Below, piece after piece: positions 25,101-34,668 of a stretch of DNA of 64,000 nucleotides (positions are counted from its first letter, which is position 1; each line of letters begins with the position of its first letter). The position numbers and the translations under genes were made by a program. The notes beneath the pieces were generated by a model, which saw only the letters and a list, made by a program, of their open reading frames with translations, was not told the DNA's origin and made no database searches. The stretch is from Lantana camara. Its lineage: Eukaryota; Streptophyta; Magnoliopsida; Lamiales; Verbenaceae. The stretch lies in contig CM074863.1 in the NCBI GenBank assembly GCA_037501455.1, positions 63,345,501 through 63,409,500 on the forward strand, written 5' to 3'.

Positions 25101-26143
25101 AATGAATCCAGTAGCTCCATTACTCACTAACTTCTTAGCTTCGGCCGCTATAACTAGTGGTACTGATTCAAAATTTTCTTTCGACCCAGAGCTATGACCT
25201 TTCCCTAAGGTGACCTCTTTCTTGAAACAATCCAACTTAGCATGGTACTTACTAAGCCAATCCATTCCCAGAATAATTCCATATCTTCACATCGGTAATT
25301 CTACAAGATCTATCGGGTAGTATTGGGTACCAATCCGTATAGGACAGCGTTTATATCCTCTATCCGTAGTAAAACAAGCTCCTAAAGGAGAACTTATTTC
25401 GAGCATATAAGGCAACGATTCAAGTGGAAAATTGAAATGCGCATATAATTGAGATGCAATAAATGAATGTGTGGCGCCAGGATCATATAAAGCAGTAACT
25501 GGCGTGTTTAGAATGTGTACCGTACCATCAACGCCCTTGGTGGGATCGGGATCCTCACTACCCTCTATAGCATAAGCACGTCCTTTAACCACTGGTCTTC
25601 CAGGAGTCTTAGCTGGAACCTTTCCTCTATTCCACTGCTTCAGTCCTTTTGGACAGTCAGGAAATTGATGGTCAGGATTCCCACACCAAGTATATTCACC
25701 AGCCTTCCTACGACAATCCTTCTCAGTATGTCCACGCCTCTGACAATATTCGCAGACGATTTCCTCTTGGGGTTTTGAGAATGTCGGTTGTGGTCGAGAC
25801 CAAGATTGCATTGGTTTCTTTCCTGGATTTGGTTTTGCTGGTCCAGCCGGCCTCTTGGATCCTTGAGGTGATTTATAGAAAGATCCAGGACGATTAGCAA
25901 CTACACGGACTTCTTTATGAGTCGCCTCAGTCTTCATAACCTTTTCCATAGCTGCCGTACATGTTTCCAGTTCGAATGGAACCAATGCCCACCTAAGATC
26001 AGGCTTAAGTCCATTGATGAATCGCTGGGTGCACAAGTCTATACTATCTCTTTCAGGGAATCTACTAATTCAGAGTTCCCTCCCACCGAGGATGCACCTT
26101 CTCTAGGGGAAGTGGTGTCTTGGGCAACTCTTCGAGGAGACAT
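22187..26143 (-). pseudogene. Decayed gag-pol polyprotein of chromovirus B2
   Basis: Original role: Gag capsid with zinc knuckles, then protease, reverse transcriptase, RNase H, integrase and chromodomain. Readable pieces in order: short Gag N-terminus from ATG at 26143; Gag C-terminus with CCHC motifs and protease DPGATHSF (26036-25287); RT start (25091-24723); RT core with [13 protein letters not shown] and a VIFIDD active site (24760-24431); RT end and RNase H (24489-24007); RNase H end and integrase zinc region (23820-23192); integrase core and chromodomain (23176-22187), the longest intact piece at 329 residues. At least six in-frame stops and two frameshifts (near 24450 and 24820) separate the pieces. 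About 430 bp of the Gag coding region is deleted relative to B1. Several stops are C-to-T type changes. Not functional. Confidence 0.92.
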
Positions 26144-26496
26144 ATTGATTTACAGTCGCTTTATAAAGAATATAATGCGTGGTGGTTAAGAATGTGTTGC
26201 ACATAATCACATAAATACATGTTTCAGATAATATTAAGCAGTAGATATCATATTACGCAGATTTAGCAAAGTAAAGCACAAAATTGAACATAATTACAAG
26301 TAAAAGGTACAGGAAAGTAAAATACTCACTCACGGTCCTACTGGTATCTTGAAGCAATTCTAACTTATAATGCAATGAATATGAAAGCAGTAAATGTGAG
26401 ACAAGAATATAACTGCAAAAGTGGGTTATATATATATATGCATCAAGTTTGAGAGCTATATCTACAACTACAAAAGGCAAAATGGGGTGGACCTGA
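26144..26496 (-). mobile_element. 5' leader of B2, truncated before the PBS
   Basis: Similar to the B1 leader in the same order: AT repeat next to GCATCAAG (26435-26450), the 13-mer GCTTCAAGATACC on minus (26343-26355), and AT-rich sequence up to the ATG. The CAG just before the ATG in B1 is lost here. Similarity ends near 26496, before any TGGTATCAGAGC. Confidence 0.7.
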
Positions 26497-27190
26497 TCTA
26501 TGTCAAGTTACACCCTACAAAGCTCTCAACTCACGCATATCTGTCAGGCTAGCTGCGTCAACTGGTATGTCAAAAGGAGAGGTCTTCTACTGACTGATCT
26601 GTACAACCTCCTACTGGTCTACTCCTATATATGTACACCTAGCTCCATAAGTCCCTTGGTTTAATCATGTCGATCGCCGTCCACAACCTCACCCCGAATA
26701 GGACTCCATCCATCACCCTGCTGCTCCTCCTCGGAACCCTGCTCTTCCTCCTCAGAACCCTGCTCAACCCCTGCATCATCTCCGGGCTCCTCCTCCTCGG
26801 GCTCAGCTGTTGCAACCTCCCCCTGACCCTCCATCTCCTCGACAGCCTGTACACCAGTCAAATGATAGGCACCAGAAAGACGGTCCTGAATGCAAGAGCG
26901 GTAGCGCTGATATAAATTCTGAGCGGCATTCCTAGCAAGAGTCATAGAAGCTAGATCCTCCTGTAGGGCTGTCACCTGTGCCACAAGATCGGCGTTCTCC
27001 TACTCTAATGTGGATGTCTACTGCTGGGCAAAGTTCCTACTCACAGCATTCTGTAGGGCTAACTCAACATGCCTAGTAGACTTCAACTGGTACTCACGAG
27101 CCATCTGAGCCTCCATATAATATGCATCTCGCTCTGACTCAAGTATGTGCACTAAACGGTCCGGATAAATGTTCCCTACTCTACCTCCCC
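26497..27190 (-). pseudogene. Unidentified fragment with decayed acidic, helical ORF
   Basis: Not recognised. On minus, a frame running from about 27185 to 26661 reads through two stops (both at codons one base from CAG or GAG, near 27015-27035) and an open part of 107 residues starting MAQVTALQEDL. The N-terminal part is rich in E, R, Q and L with spacing suggesting a long helix or coiled coil. The C-terminal 50 residues are very acidic (runs of EEEE, GSEEEE, GDD). No cysteine motif, transmembrane segment or enzyme signature is seen. It lies between the truncated 5' end of B2 and the A1 insertion, so it may be a piece of another mobile element or a captured gene exon. Function unknown. Confidence 0.4.
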
Positions 27191-29759
27191 TGTAACGCCC
27201 CAGCTTTCGGCAATTCAGGTATGAACGACACGTGTGCGTTTGAGAGTTGTAATTTAATTATTAATTGATCATTTAATTCATTTTCCTAACATGACATAAT
27301 TTTATAAAAATTATATTCTTAACATTTTATTGAAAATTCATATCATATCATATTTTTCGGATTTATTGAACGTGATTGCAATGTGAATTATTTTCCCGAA
27401 TGTGATTTATTTCTTTTATGTCCTTAATTGCTCATTTGCATGAATTTGGGATCTAATTGCATTGGACCATATTGATCATTTAATAATGGAATTGGACTTG
27501 ATTGCTTAACTTAACAAATGGAAGGATTTAATAGCAAATTGGCCATCTTTTCTCTTCTTCATTAGCAGCATCACGTACCTTTGGCTTCTCATTCATACAA
27601 ACATATCATCTTGCTTCTTTTGCTTCCCTTGCTCAACCGAACCAAACCCTACTTGAAGAAGTGGGAGATTTCATCTTGCAAGCATCAATTTTTGTGGGAA
27701 TTATGATCATAGTAGCATCATCATCATCACTTCTTCATCTTGTCTCTCATCTCTTTCATTTGAGGTAACTATGGAGTTTGAATGATTTTATTGAAAATAT
27801 GTGGGATATAGGGCTTTGTAATGTCTTGAGTAAATGGTGTATTTGTTGTTGGAAATTTGTTTGTGAACTTTAAGCTTGAGTTTGATGCAATTATCTTGAG
27901 TTTTGGGGACTTGAAGCATGATTGAGTATATGGGTTTCAAATGATTGATTATTGATGATCTAACATGGGATTATGTATTTTATGACTTGTTGTTGATCAA
28001 TATGCATGTTAGCATATTTATTGCATCTAATATATGCTTTTGAACTTGGCTTGAAGCCATTTTTGGTGATTATTTGTGGTGTTGCCATTGCTGCTCTGTT
28101 CTGCTCTGCATACAGCTGCTCTCGTATTCTGGGAACGGCCCTTCCCAACCCCAGTTCAAAACTTGAACGGCCGTTCCCATGATGCTGAGATAGTTGGCCA
28201 GCGAGACTGGGAACGGCCGTTCCCATTTTGGCCTTTGAGCCGGAAGGGCCGTTCCCAGCTAAAACGTTTTTCCCTTTAAGAAAACGCTGGCGCGTTTTCT
28301 GTAGCCATGGGAATGGCCATTCCCATTTTCAACGGGAAGCCGGAACGGCCGTTCCCGTAGTCCAGAAAGTGCCCAAAATTCACTGCATAAAATTGCATTT
28401 TTAGCACCCCGTTCCGACGGCTTCTTTGACCCCTAATTGCTATTATATGACTGATTACATGTTGAAACGTAATATTTTCATGGTACATTGTATTTTTCTC
28501 GTCGTCTCGTTCCATTTCCGCCGTTCGTCATATTTGGTACATTTTGAGTCGTGTTTCACGGACATTTGTCTTTCTTGCACAGACCAGCTTCCTGGTGACG
28601 AGGAGCAGGCCCCGTGAGCTGTTTCCTTGGTTTGTTTTGGGTCGTTCAGGTGAGGTTTAATTTTAGATACATAGGACCCGTACAACCCTATGTGATGTTT
28701 TAAGCCAAAACCTATCTATATACTTATAGTTTTCAAATGAGATTGGTTTTCAAATGTTTTATCGAGCTATTGAAGGGATTGATTGATTGATTGATTGTTT
28801 TGGCGAGTATTGTATTGCACTGTGGGCCCGAGGGTAGTGACTCGAGCCAACCGGGAAAGCACGGGCTGACGGGTAACTCGAGAGCTATCCTCACCAAACT
28901 GGGATGAACCCTGAACCCTCTAGGAGATTAGGGGAGGAAGGAGTTCCGGGCTTAGGGATTCATGTACCCTCTGCCCAGATTGATTGGATGATGGGGCCTT
29001 GCAATCCCACCATCACCCGGAGGAAGAAGGCGTTATTGAAACTGCTAATTGTGCACATTAATGAATTGCTTGATCACCTAATCATCTAATAATTGATTGA
29101 TTGATTGTACACAGTCGGTGTAAGGTTGGAGAATTGCCCCACTCTCCGGGCCACAAATTGATTGTATTGAATTGATTGAATTAAAATTGGAATAGTTGTA
29201 ATCTCGGGCGATAGTATCTCTTTTAACCTATTAGATTGTTTTGCTTTTCCAAAATTATTACCCGAGGTTATAACTTGCATGTCTGTGCGCTTATAATTAT
29301 GTATACCCCTCGCTCAGTCTGTGTTGGACTGACACCTCAACTTTTCAGTGTTTTGCAGGGCGTGCTAGGCGGGAATTTAGAGTCTAGTGGCCTTTAAATT
29401 TGGGTCTAGCACACTTCTTTCCCACATTTTGTTATGTATAGTTATTTGGGGTTATTTTGTATATCGCCTTGTTATCTATATTGTTGGGAGACGATAATGT
29501 ATTGATAGTGTGAATGTTGGTACCTATAAGTAAATAAATAAATATGGTACCTATACATATCGAATGAATGTTATTGCTTCCGCTTTTATTACTCTGACTT
29601 GTTTGTTGGTTGGTTTAAATTGAGGGTACCCGCCTAGCCTTGAGTCATTTTATTGTCTCCCGTTCTCTATAGCTTTGATGCATGTATGGATTGTCCATTT
29701 CATATGTGGATTGGAGCTATAGTGCGGGGGATGTGGTGCCTGGCGTTCCGGGTGCTACA
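27191..29759 (+). repeat. 5' LTR of A1 (2,569 bp)
   Basis: Starts TGTAACGCCCCAG and ends GGGTGCTACA. Landmarks in order: donor-like TTTGAG|GTAACT (27760-27770), GC palindrome cluster (28131-28357), GGGCCC module (28823) to GGAGGAAGAAGG (29018-29029), TATAACTTGCATGT (29269-29282), CAGTC/GACTG hairpin (29315-29331), acceptor-like TTTTGCAG|GG (29351-29360), GCTAGGCGGG (29364-29373) and CCCGCCTAGC (29629-29638). No strong TATA box seen. Noncoding. Confidence 0.93.
28131..28357. repeat. Cluster of GGGAACGGCCGTTCCC palindromes in the A1 LTR
   Basis: Six copies of a GC-rich palindrome, some decayed. Perfect copies are at 28209-28224 (16 bp) and 28307-28326 (20 bp, variant ATGGGAATGGCCATTCCCAT). Others start near 28131, 28164, 28242 and 28341. 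The rest of the LTR is AT-rich. The A2 copies are at 43780-44006 and 51206-51430. Confidence 0.9.
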
Positions 29760-29767
29760 TCCTACGG

Positions 29768-29796
29768 TGGTATCAGAGCCCGGTTGCAAAACCGGG
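29768..29796 (+). other. Primer-binding site and adjoining hairpin of A1
   Basis: TGGTATCAGAGC (29768-29779), complementary to initiator tRNA-Met, eight bases after the LTR. The final C begins a hairpin CCCGGTT-GCAA-AACCGGG (29779-29796): seven pairs and a GCAA tetraloop. Confidence 0.92.
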
Positions 29797-30006
29797 TCTC
29801 TAGTGTCGTGTCTTGTGAGTCTAGGTCGCACGGCATAGGAACTAATTGTCAATTTGAGAGTCTTGCATTGTTATTTGATACTTGAACCTATTTGACTTAC
29901 TTGAATTGGGATGACTTGTTGAGTTTTGAACTTATGTGGAATCTTGACTTATTTGCACACATTGGCATTACTAATCGAACATGCACCATAGTGACTTGAT
30001 TTCAGG

Positions 30007-33000
30007 ATGGCTCGCGATAGACATCATCATGATCGTTCTCCTAGACATCGACATCATCGACATCATCGCAGGGAGGGATCACCACCTCCTCCTCCACCTC
30101 CTCAGGCTCAGCCACAGGACTTCATGAACGCAGTGGTGGGTCTTATTGATCAGAGAGTTCGGGATTATGTTCCACCACCACCACCAGTTGCACCACCACA
30201 GCCTGGAGGCCAGATATCAGCTGTTTTCAGGGAGTTTCAGAACCAGCATCCTCCCAAATTTTACAAAGGGAATGATATTCAGGCCGAGCAGTGGCTGAAA
30301 GAGATTGAGAGGATATGGGAGCTTATCCCGTGTGGATCCCGGGAGAAGGCCCGTTGTACCATTTCTTTGATTCAGGGTGAGGCCTACTCTTGGTGGGAGA
30401 GTGTCCAGATTGTGTTAGCTGCTACCGGTGAGGAAGTAAATTGGACAGTCTTTGTCAGAGAATACCAGAACAAGTTCATTCCTCCATCTTCTCGCACTAG
30501 AAGATTGAAGGAATTTACAGAGTTGAAGCAAGGAAACAGGTCGGTCTCAGAGTACATCGCCGAGTTTGAGAGGTTGTCCCGCTATGCTCCTAATATAGCG
30601 AGTGATGATTTCCATAAGGCGATGCAGTTTGTTCAGGGCCTTAGACCGGATATTCAGGTAGCGATTGAGGCGGTCAACACGAGCACTTGGGTGAAGGCTA
30701 CCAATAAGGCTCTATTGGTTGAGGATTCAGTGAATGCGAGGCGATCTACCTACAGTTCAGGTTCAGGTTCAGGTTCGAGCTCAGGGTCTGGATCGGGATT
30801 CAGAGGTTCTGGATCGGGTTTCAGAGGTGCCGGATCAGGGTATAAGGGTTCTGGCTCGGGTTCTGCTTCAGGCAAGAGGCCGATGGTTTATTCTTCTCCA
30901 CCACCAGCTCCACAGGGCCCAGGGAAGAAGCCCCGACCAGCAGGACCAGTGATTCGAGCTCCAGTTGCTCCAGCTTTGCCACCACTAGCCGAGAGACCTT
31001 ATTGTACCTTCTGTGGACAGAGGACACACGTCTATGATAACTGCAGGAGGCGTTTGGGTCTATGATTACTTTGTGGGAGCGATGAGCATTTGGTAGATGG
31101 TTGTCCGGATCGCAGGATACCACCACCGGGAGCACCGAGACCACTGATTAGGGCTCGTGCTTATGCTTTGGAGGGTGAGCAGCCGGATGCTGATATTAAT
31201 CCAGCCGCGGTAGTTGAAGGTACCATTTGCATACATGGCACGAACATTCATACGTTGTTTGATCCGGGAGCTACTCACTCCTTTCTTTCGAGTGCTATAT
31301 CTGTTTCTTTGCCTTTGCCTGTTACTCGTTCTTCTGCATGTTATGTGGTTAGTACTCCTTTTGGTGGTAGTTTAGAATCTGATCGGGTGTTCAGAGAGGT
31401 TCCGGTGAGCATCGAGGGTCGAGTTTTCTTGTCAGACTTCATTGAGCTGCCGATGACTTGCTATGGATCTATTTTAGGCATGGATTGGTTGTACAGACAT
31501 TCTGCCACAGTTGATTGTAGAGCGAAGAAGGTTCAGTTGGGATCAGATTTGGTAGTGGGTTGGAGTTCCAAGACTGTACCGCTACTTTCTTTTTCTGAAG
31601 CTCATAAGTTGGTTCGAGAGGGAGCCACGGGTTTCATCGCTTATATTCCTAACAGACCTAAGGATCAGAGTAAGCTGGAAGAGACAGAAGTAGTGAAGGA
31701 GTTTCCCGAGGTCTTTCCTGAGGAATTGGATTCTTTACCTCCAGAACGGGAAATTGAGTTTGTGGTTGATTTGTACCCGAATGCAGAGCCATACTCCAAG
31801 ACTCCGTATCGTATGGCTCCGGCCGAGTTGAAAGAGTTGAAGACTCAACTTGATGCGTTGTTGGAGATTGGGTACATTAGACCGAGTTCTTCTCCTTGGG
31901 GTGCACCGATTTTGTTTGTAAAGAAGAAGGACGGAACCTTGAGAATGTGCGTAGACTATAGAGAGTTGAACCGGATGACGATCAAGAACAAGTATCCTCT
32001 TCCACACATCGAGGAGTTGTTTGACATACTTCAGGGATCGAAAGTTTATTCGAAACTGGACTTGAAACAAGGATACTACCAGCTGCGTATCCGAGCAGGG
32101 GATATTTCTAAGACAGGATTTAACACTCGGTACGGGCATTATGAGTTCGTTGTGATGCCTTTTGGTTTGACCAATGCCCCAGCAGCTTTTATGGATATGA
32201 TGCACAGGATCTTCAGGCCTTTTCTAGATAAGTTCGTGGTCATTTTTATTGATGATATTCTGGTTTTTTCGAAGTCTGCCGAGGAGCATGCAAGACATCT
32301 TCAGTTGGTATTAAGGACTCTGAAGGAGCATCAGTTGTTTGCCAAGTTCAGCAAATGTGAGTTCTGGATTGACAGGGTGTCATTCTTGGGTCACGTGATT
32401 TCGGGCAGTGGTTTGGAAGTCGATCCTTCCAAGATTGAGTCGGTTTTGAAGTGGGAGAAACCTAGGAATGCCTCTGAGATTAGGAGTTTCTTGGGATTGG
32501 CAGGTTATTACCGGAGGTTTGTTAAGGATTTCTCCAAGTTAGCAGCTCCTTTAACCCGGTTGACGAAGAAGAATGTGAAATTCGTTTGGGATGAAGATTG
32601 TGAGAAGAGTTTCACTTTCTTGAAGGAAAAGTTAGTGTCTGCTCCAGTGTTAGCCCTTCCGGAAGGTTCTGAAGGGTATGCTGTTTATACAGATGCTTCT
32701 AAGGAAGGTTTGGGATGTGTGTTGACTCAGAAGGGTAAGGTAATTGCTTATGCATCCCGAAAGTTGAAAGAGCATGAGAAGAATTATCCGACACATGATC
32801 TTGAGCTTGCTGCCGTAGTCTTTGCACTTGGAAAGTGGAGACATTATTTGTACGGGGTGTCCTTCGAGATTTTCACTGACCACAAAAGCCTCCAGTATTT
32901 ATTCACTCAGAAGGATTTGAATATGAGGCAACGGCGTTGGATGGAAAGGTTGGAAGATTATGATTGCACGATCAAGTACCATCCTGGCAAAGCCAACGTG

Positions 33001-34584
33001 GTCGCCGATGCACTTAGTAGGAAGGCTATTGTGTCGAGCTTGGAAGTGGGTGAAAGTAGTGGAATCGAGCCAATTGTCTTAAAGGCTCGAGTTTCTAATA
33101 TTTCGGTCCAGCCAGAATTGAAGCACAAGTTGTTTGAAGCTCAGAGTACAGATTTGGAAGTTTAGAGATTGGTAGCTAAGGCAAGAGCTGATCCAGAGTG
33201 TCCATTCGGGTTCGATGAAACCGGTCTTCTTCGTTTCAAGAACCGAGTGGTTGTACCCGAAGAGTTGAAACGGGTATTGCTCGAGGAAGCTCACAGATCG
33301 GCTTATTCTATCCACCCCGAAGGAAACAAGATGTATAAGGATTTAAGGCAACACTATTGGTGGCGTGGATTGAAGAAAGATGTGGCCGAGTTTGTGAAGC
33401 ATTGTCTCACTTGTCAGAAAGTGAAAGCCGAGCATCAGAAACCGGGAGGTCTTCTTCAGCCGTTACCTATTCCTGAGTGGAAGTCGGAACAGGTGACGAT
33501 GGATTTTGTGTCCGGATTACCTAAAGTGAAAGGTGGATTTGATGGGATTTGGGTGATTGTGGACCGTTTGACGAAGTCTGCACATTTTCTACCGGTCCGG
33601 ATGTCGTATAAGATTCGCAAGCTAGCCGAGCTTTATAACCGGGAGATTGTTAGGCTTCACGGGATTCCGATTAGTATAGTTTCCGACAGAGATCCACGGT
33701 TCACTTCTAGGTTGTGGCGTGAATTGCAAGAGGTTTTGGGTACGAAGCTCCAGTTTAGTACAGCTTTTCATCCTGAGACGGATGGTCAGTCCGAGAGATT
33801 AATAAGGTATCTCGAGGATTTGCTTAGAGCTTGTTCTTTGGATTTTCAGTCTTCTTGGCATGATCAGCTACCTTTGATTGAGTTTGCGTACAACAACAGT
33901 TTTCAGGCTTCGATTGGAATGGCACCGTATGAGCTACTTTATGGACGGAAGTGCCGTTCTCCGTTGTTCTTTGACTTGGAAGAGTGGAAATGGACTAAGC
34001 AGGAAGGTGTTAAGAAAGGTGAGAAATTGGAAAAACCTTCCAAGGCCGTTGAAGCTATGATTGAGAAAGTCCAACTAATAAAACAACGGATGAAATCAGC
34101 TCAGGACAGACAGAAGAGCTACGCCGATCGTCGCAGAAGGGATCTCGAGTTTGAGGTTGGAGACCGGGTATTCTTGAAGGCGTCTCCACGTAAAGGATTT
34201 GCTCGGATTGGGAAAGGAGGTAAACTTAAACCTCGTTATTTAGGTCCTTATGAGATTTTGGAAAAAATTGGAGAAGTTGCTTACAGATTGGACCTACCAC
34301 CGAGCCTCACGGGGATTCATAACGTATTTCACGTGTCTCAGCTGAGGAAATACTACCCCGATGAAACCGAGATCATTCTTGTTGAAGAAGTGGAATTGGA
34401 ACCGAGTCTTACCTTTGTTCAGAAACCAGTTAAGATATTGGATAAGAAGTTTCAGGAATTAAGAAACCGGAGGATTCCCATGGTTAAGGTTCTTTGGAGA
34501 AGTGATAAGACCGAAGAAGCCACGTGGGAGACCGAAGACAAAATGAGACGGTTCCATCCAGAGTTGTTCCCTTCCGATCAGTGA
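30007..34584 (+). pseudogene. Gag-pol polyprotein of chromovirus A1, two in-frame stops
   Basis: One frame of 1,526 codons encodes the whole polyprotein. Residues 1-30 are R/H-rich then proline-rich; the Gag core includes the WWES region; residues about 245-290 are a Ser-Gly repeat. CCHC knuckle 333-346; protease DPGATHSF from 419; RT with [12 protein letters not shown] near 681 and FIDD at about 747-750; RNase H YTDAS (D896); integrase zinc region near 1096-1135; integrase core D1166, D1227, E1263 (35 residues between the last two); chromodomain at the C-terminus. Stops are at 31063-31065, at the first Cys of the second zinc knuckle, and at 33163-33165, between RNase H and integrase (A2 has CAG there). 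The start ATG follows TTTCAG|G, a splice-acceptor-like site. The stop codon overlaps the hairpin before the PPT. Not intact; the family mates show the stops are private. Confidence 0.93.
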
Positions 34585-34617
34585 ATCTGGGGACCAGATT
34601 CTTATAAGGAGGGAGGA
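34583..34617 (+). other. Hairpin and polypurine tract of A1
   Basis: Hairpin GAATCTGG-GGA-CCAGATTC (34583-34601, eight pairs) begins inside the gag-pol stop codon TGA (34582-34584). The PPT AAGGAGGGAGGA (34606-34617) follows, then the LTR at 34619. Confidence 0.9.
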
Positions 34618-34618
34618 T

Positions 34619-34668
34619 TGTAACGCCCCAGCTTTCGGCAATTCAGGTATGAACGACACGTGTGCGTT
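34619..34668 (+). repeat. Truncated 3' LTR of A1 (about 50 bp)
   Basis: The first 50 bases match the A1 5' LTR exactly, then the sequence switches to an unrelated LTR-like sequence (V). This is either a deletion junction or a recombination point. Confidence 0.8.

Larger units (their letters stand above)
6731..26496 (-). mobile_element. Ty3/gypsy chromovirus B2, decayed, 5' truncated, host of nested insertions
   Basis: Order on minus: leader (26496-26144), gag-pol (26143-22187), hairpin and PPT (22176-22143), 3' LTR (22140 to 6731). The LTR is interrupted by solo LTR E plus element C (7497-20081 and one CTATC copy). Polyprotein and LTR are clearly related to B1 but diverged, with many stops and frameshifts, so it is older. 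The 5' LTR and PBS are missing: similarity to the B1 leader stops near 26496, just short of where the PBS should be. The flank at 6726-6730 (AATTA) could be one target-duplication copy. Confidence 0.85.
27191..34668 (+). mobile_element. Ty3/gypsy chromovirus A1 (3' LTR truncated)
   Basis: 5' LTR 27191-29759, PBS 29768-29779, gag-pol 30007-34584, PPT 34606-34617, then only about 50 bp of the 3' LTR (34619-34668). Same family and strand as A2; interior and LTR differ from A2 at only a small share of sites. The left flank is TCCCC (27186-27190); no matching duplication can be found because the 3' LTR is cut. Chromodomain and initiator-Met PBS place it with Tekay/Del-type chromoviruses. Confidence 0.92.

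Noticed and set aside
28131..28357. Palindromic repeats as a CRISPR or bacterial attachment site
   Set aside because: Units are uneven in spacing, decayed, and embedded in a eukaryotic LTR present three times in the window.
30821..32205. Minus-strand ORFs inside A1 gag-pol (and the copies at 46466-47850)
   Set aside because: Shadow frames of the real plus-strand polyprotein.
30007..34584. Programmed stop readthrough at 31063 or 33163
   Set aside because: The near-identical A2 has sense codons at both places, so these are private mutations rather than conserved recoding sites.
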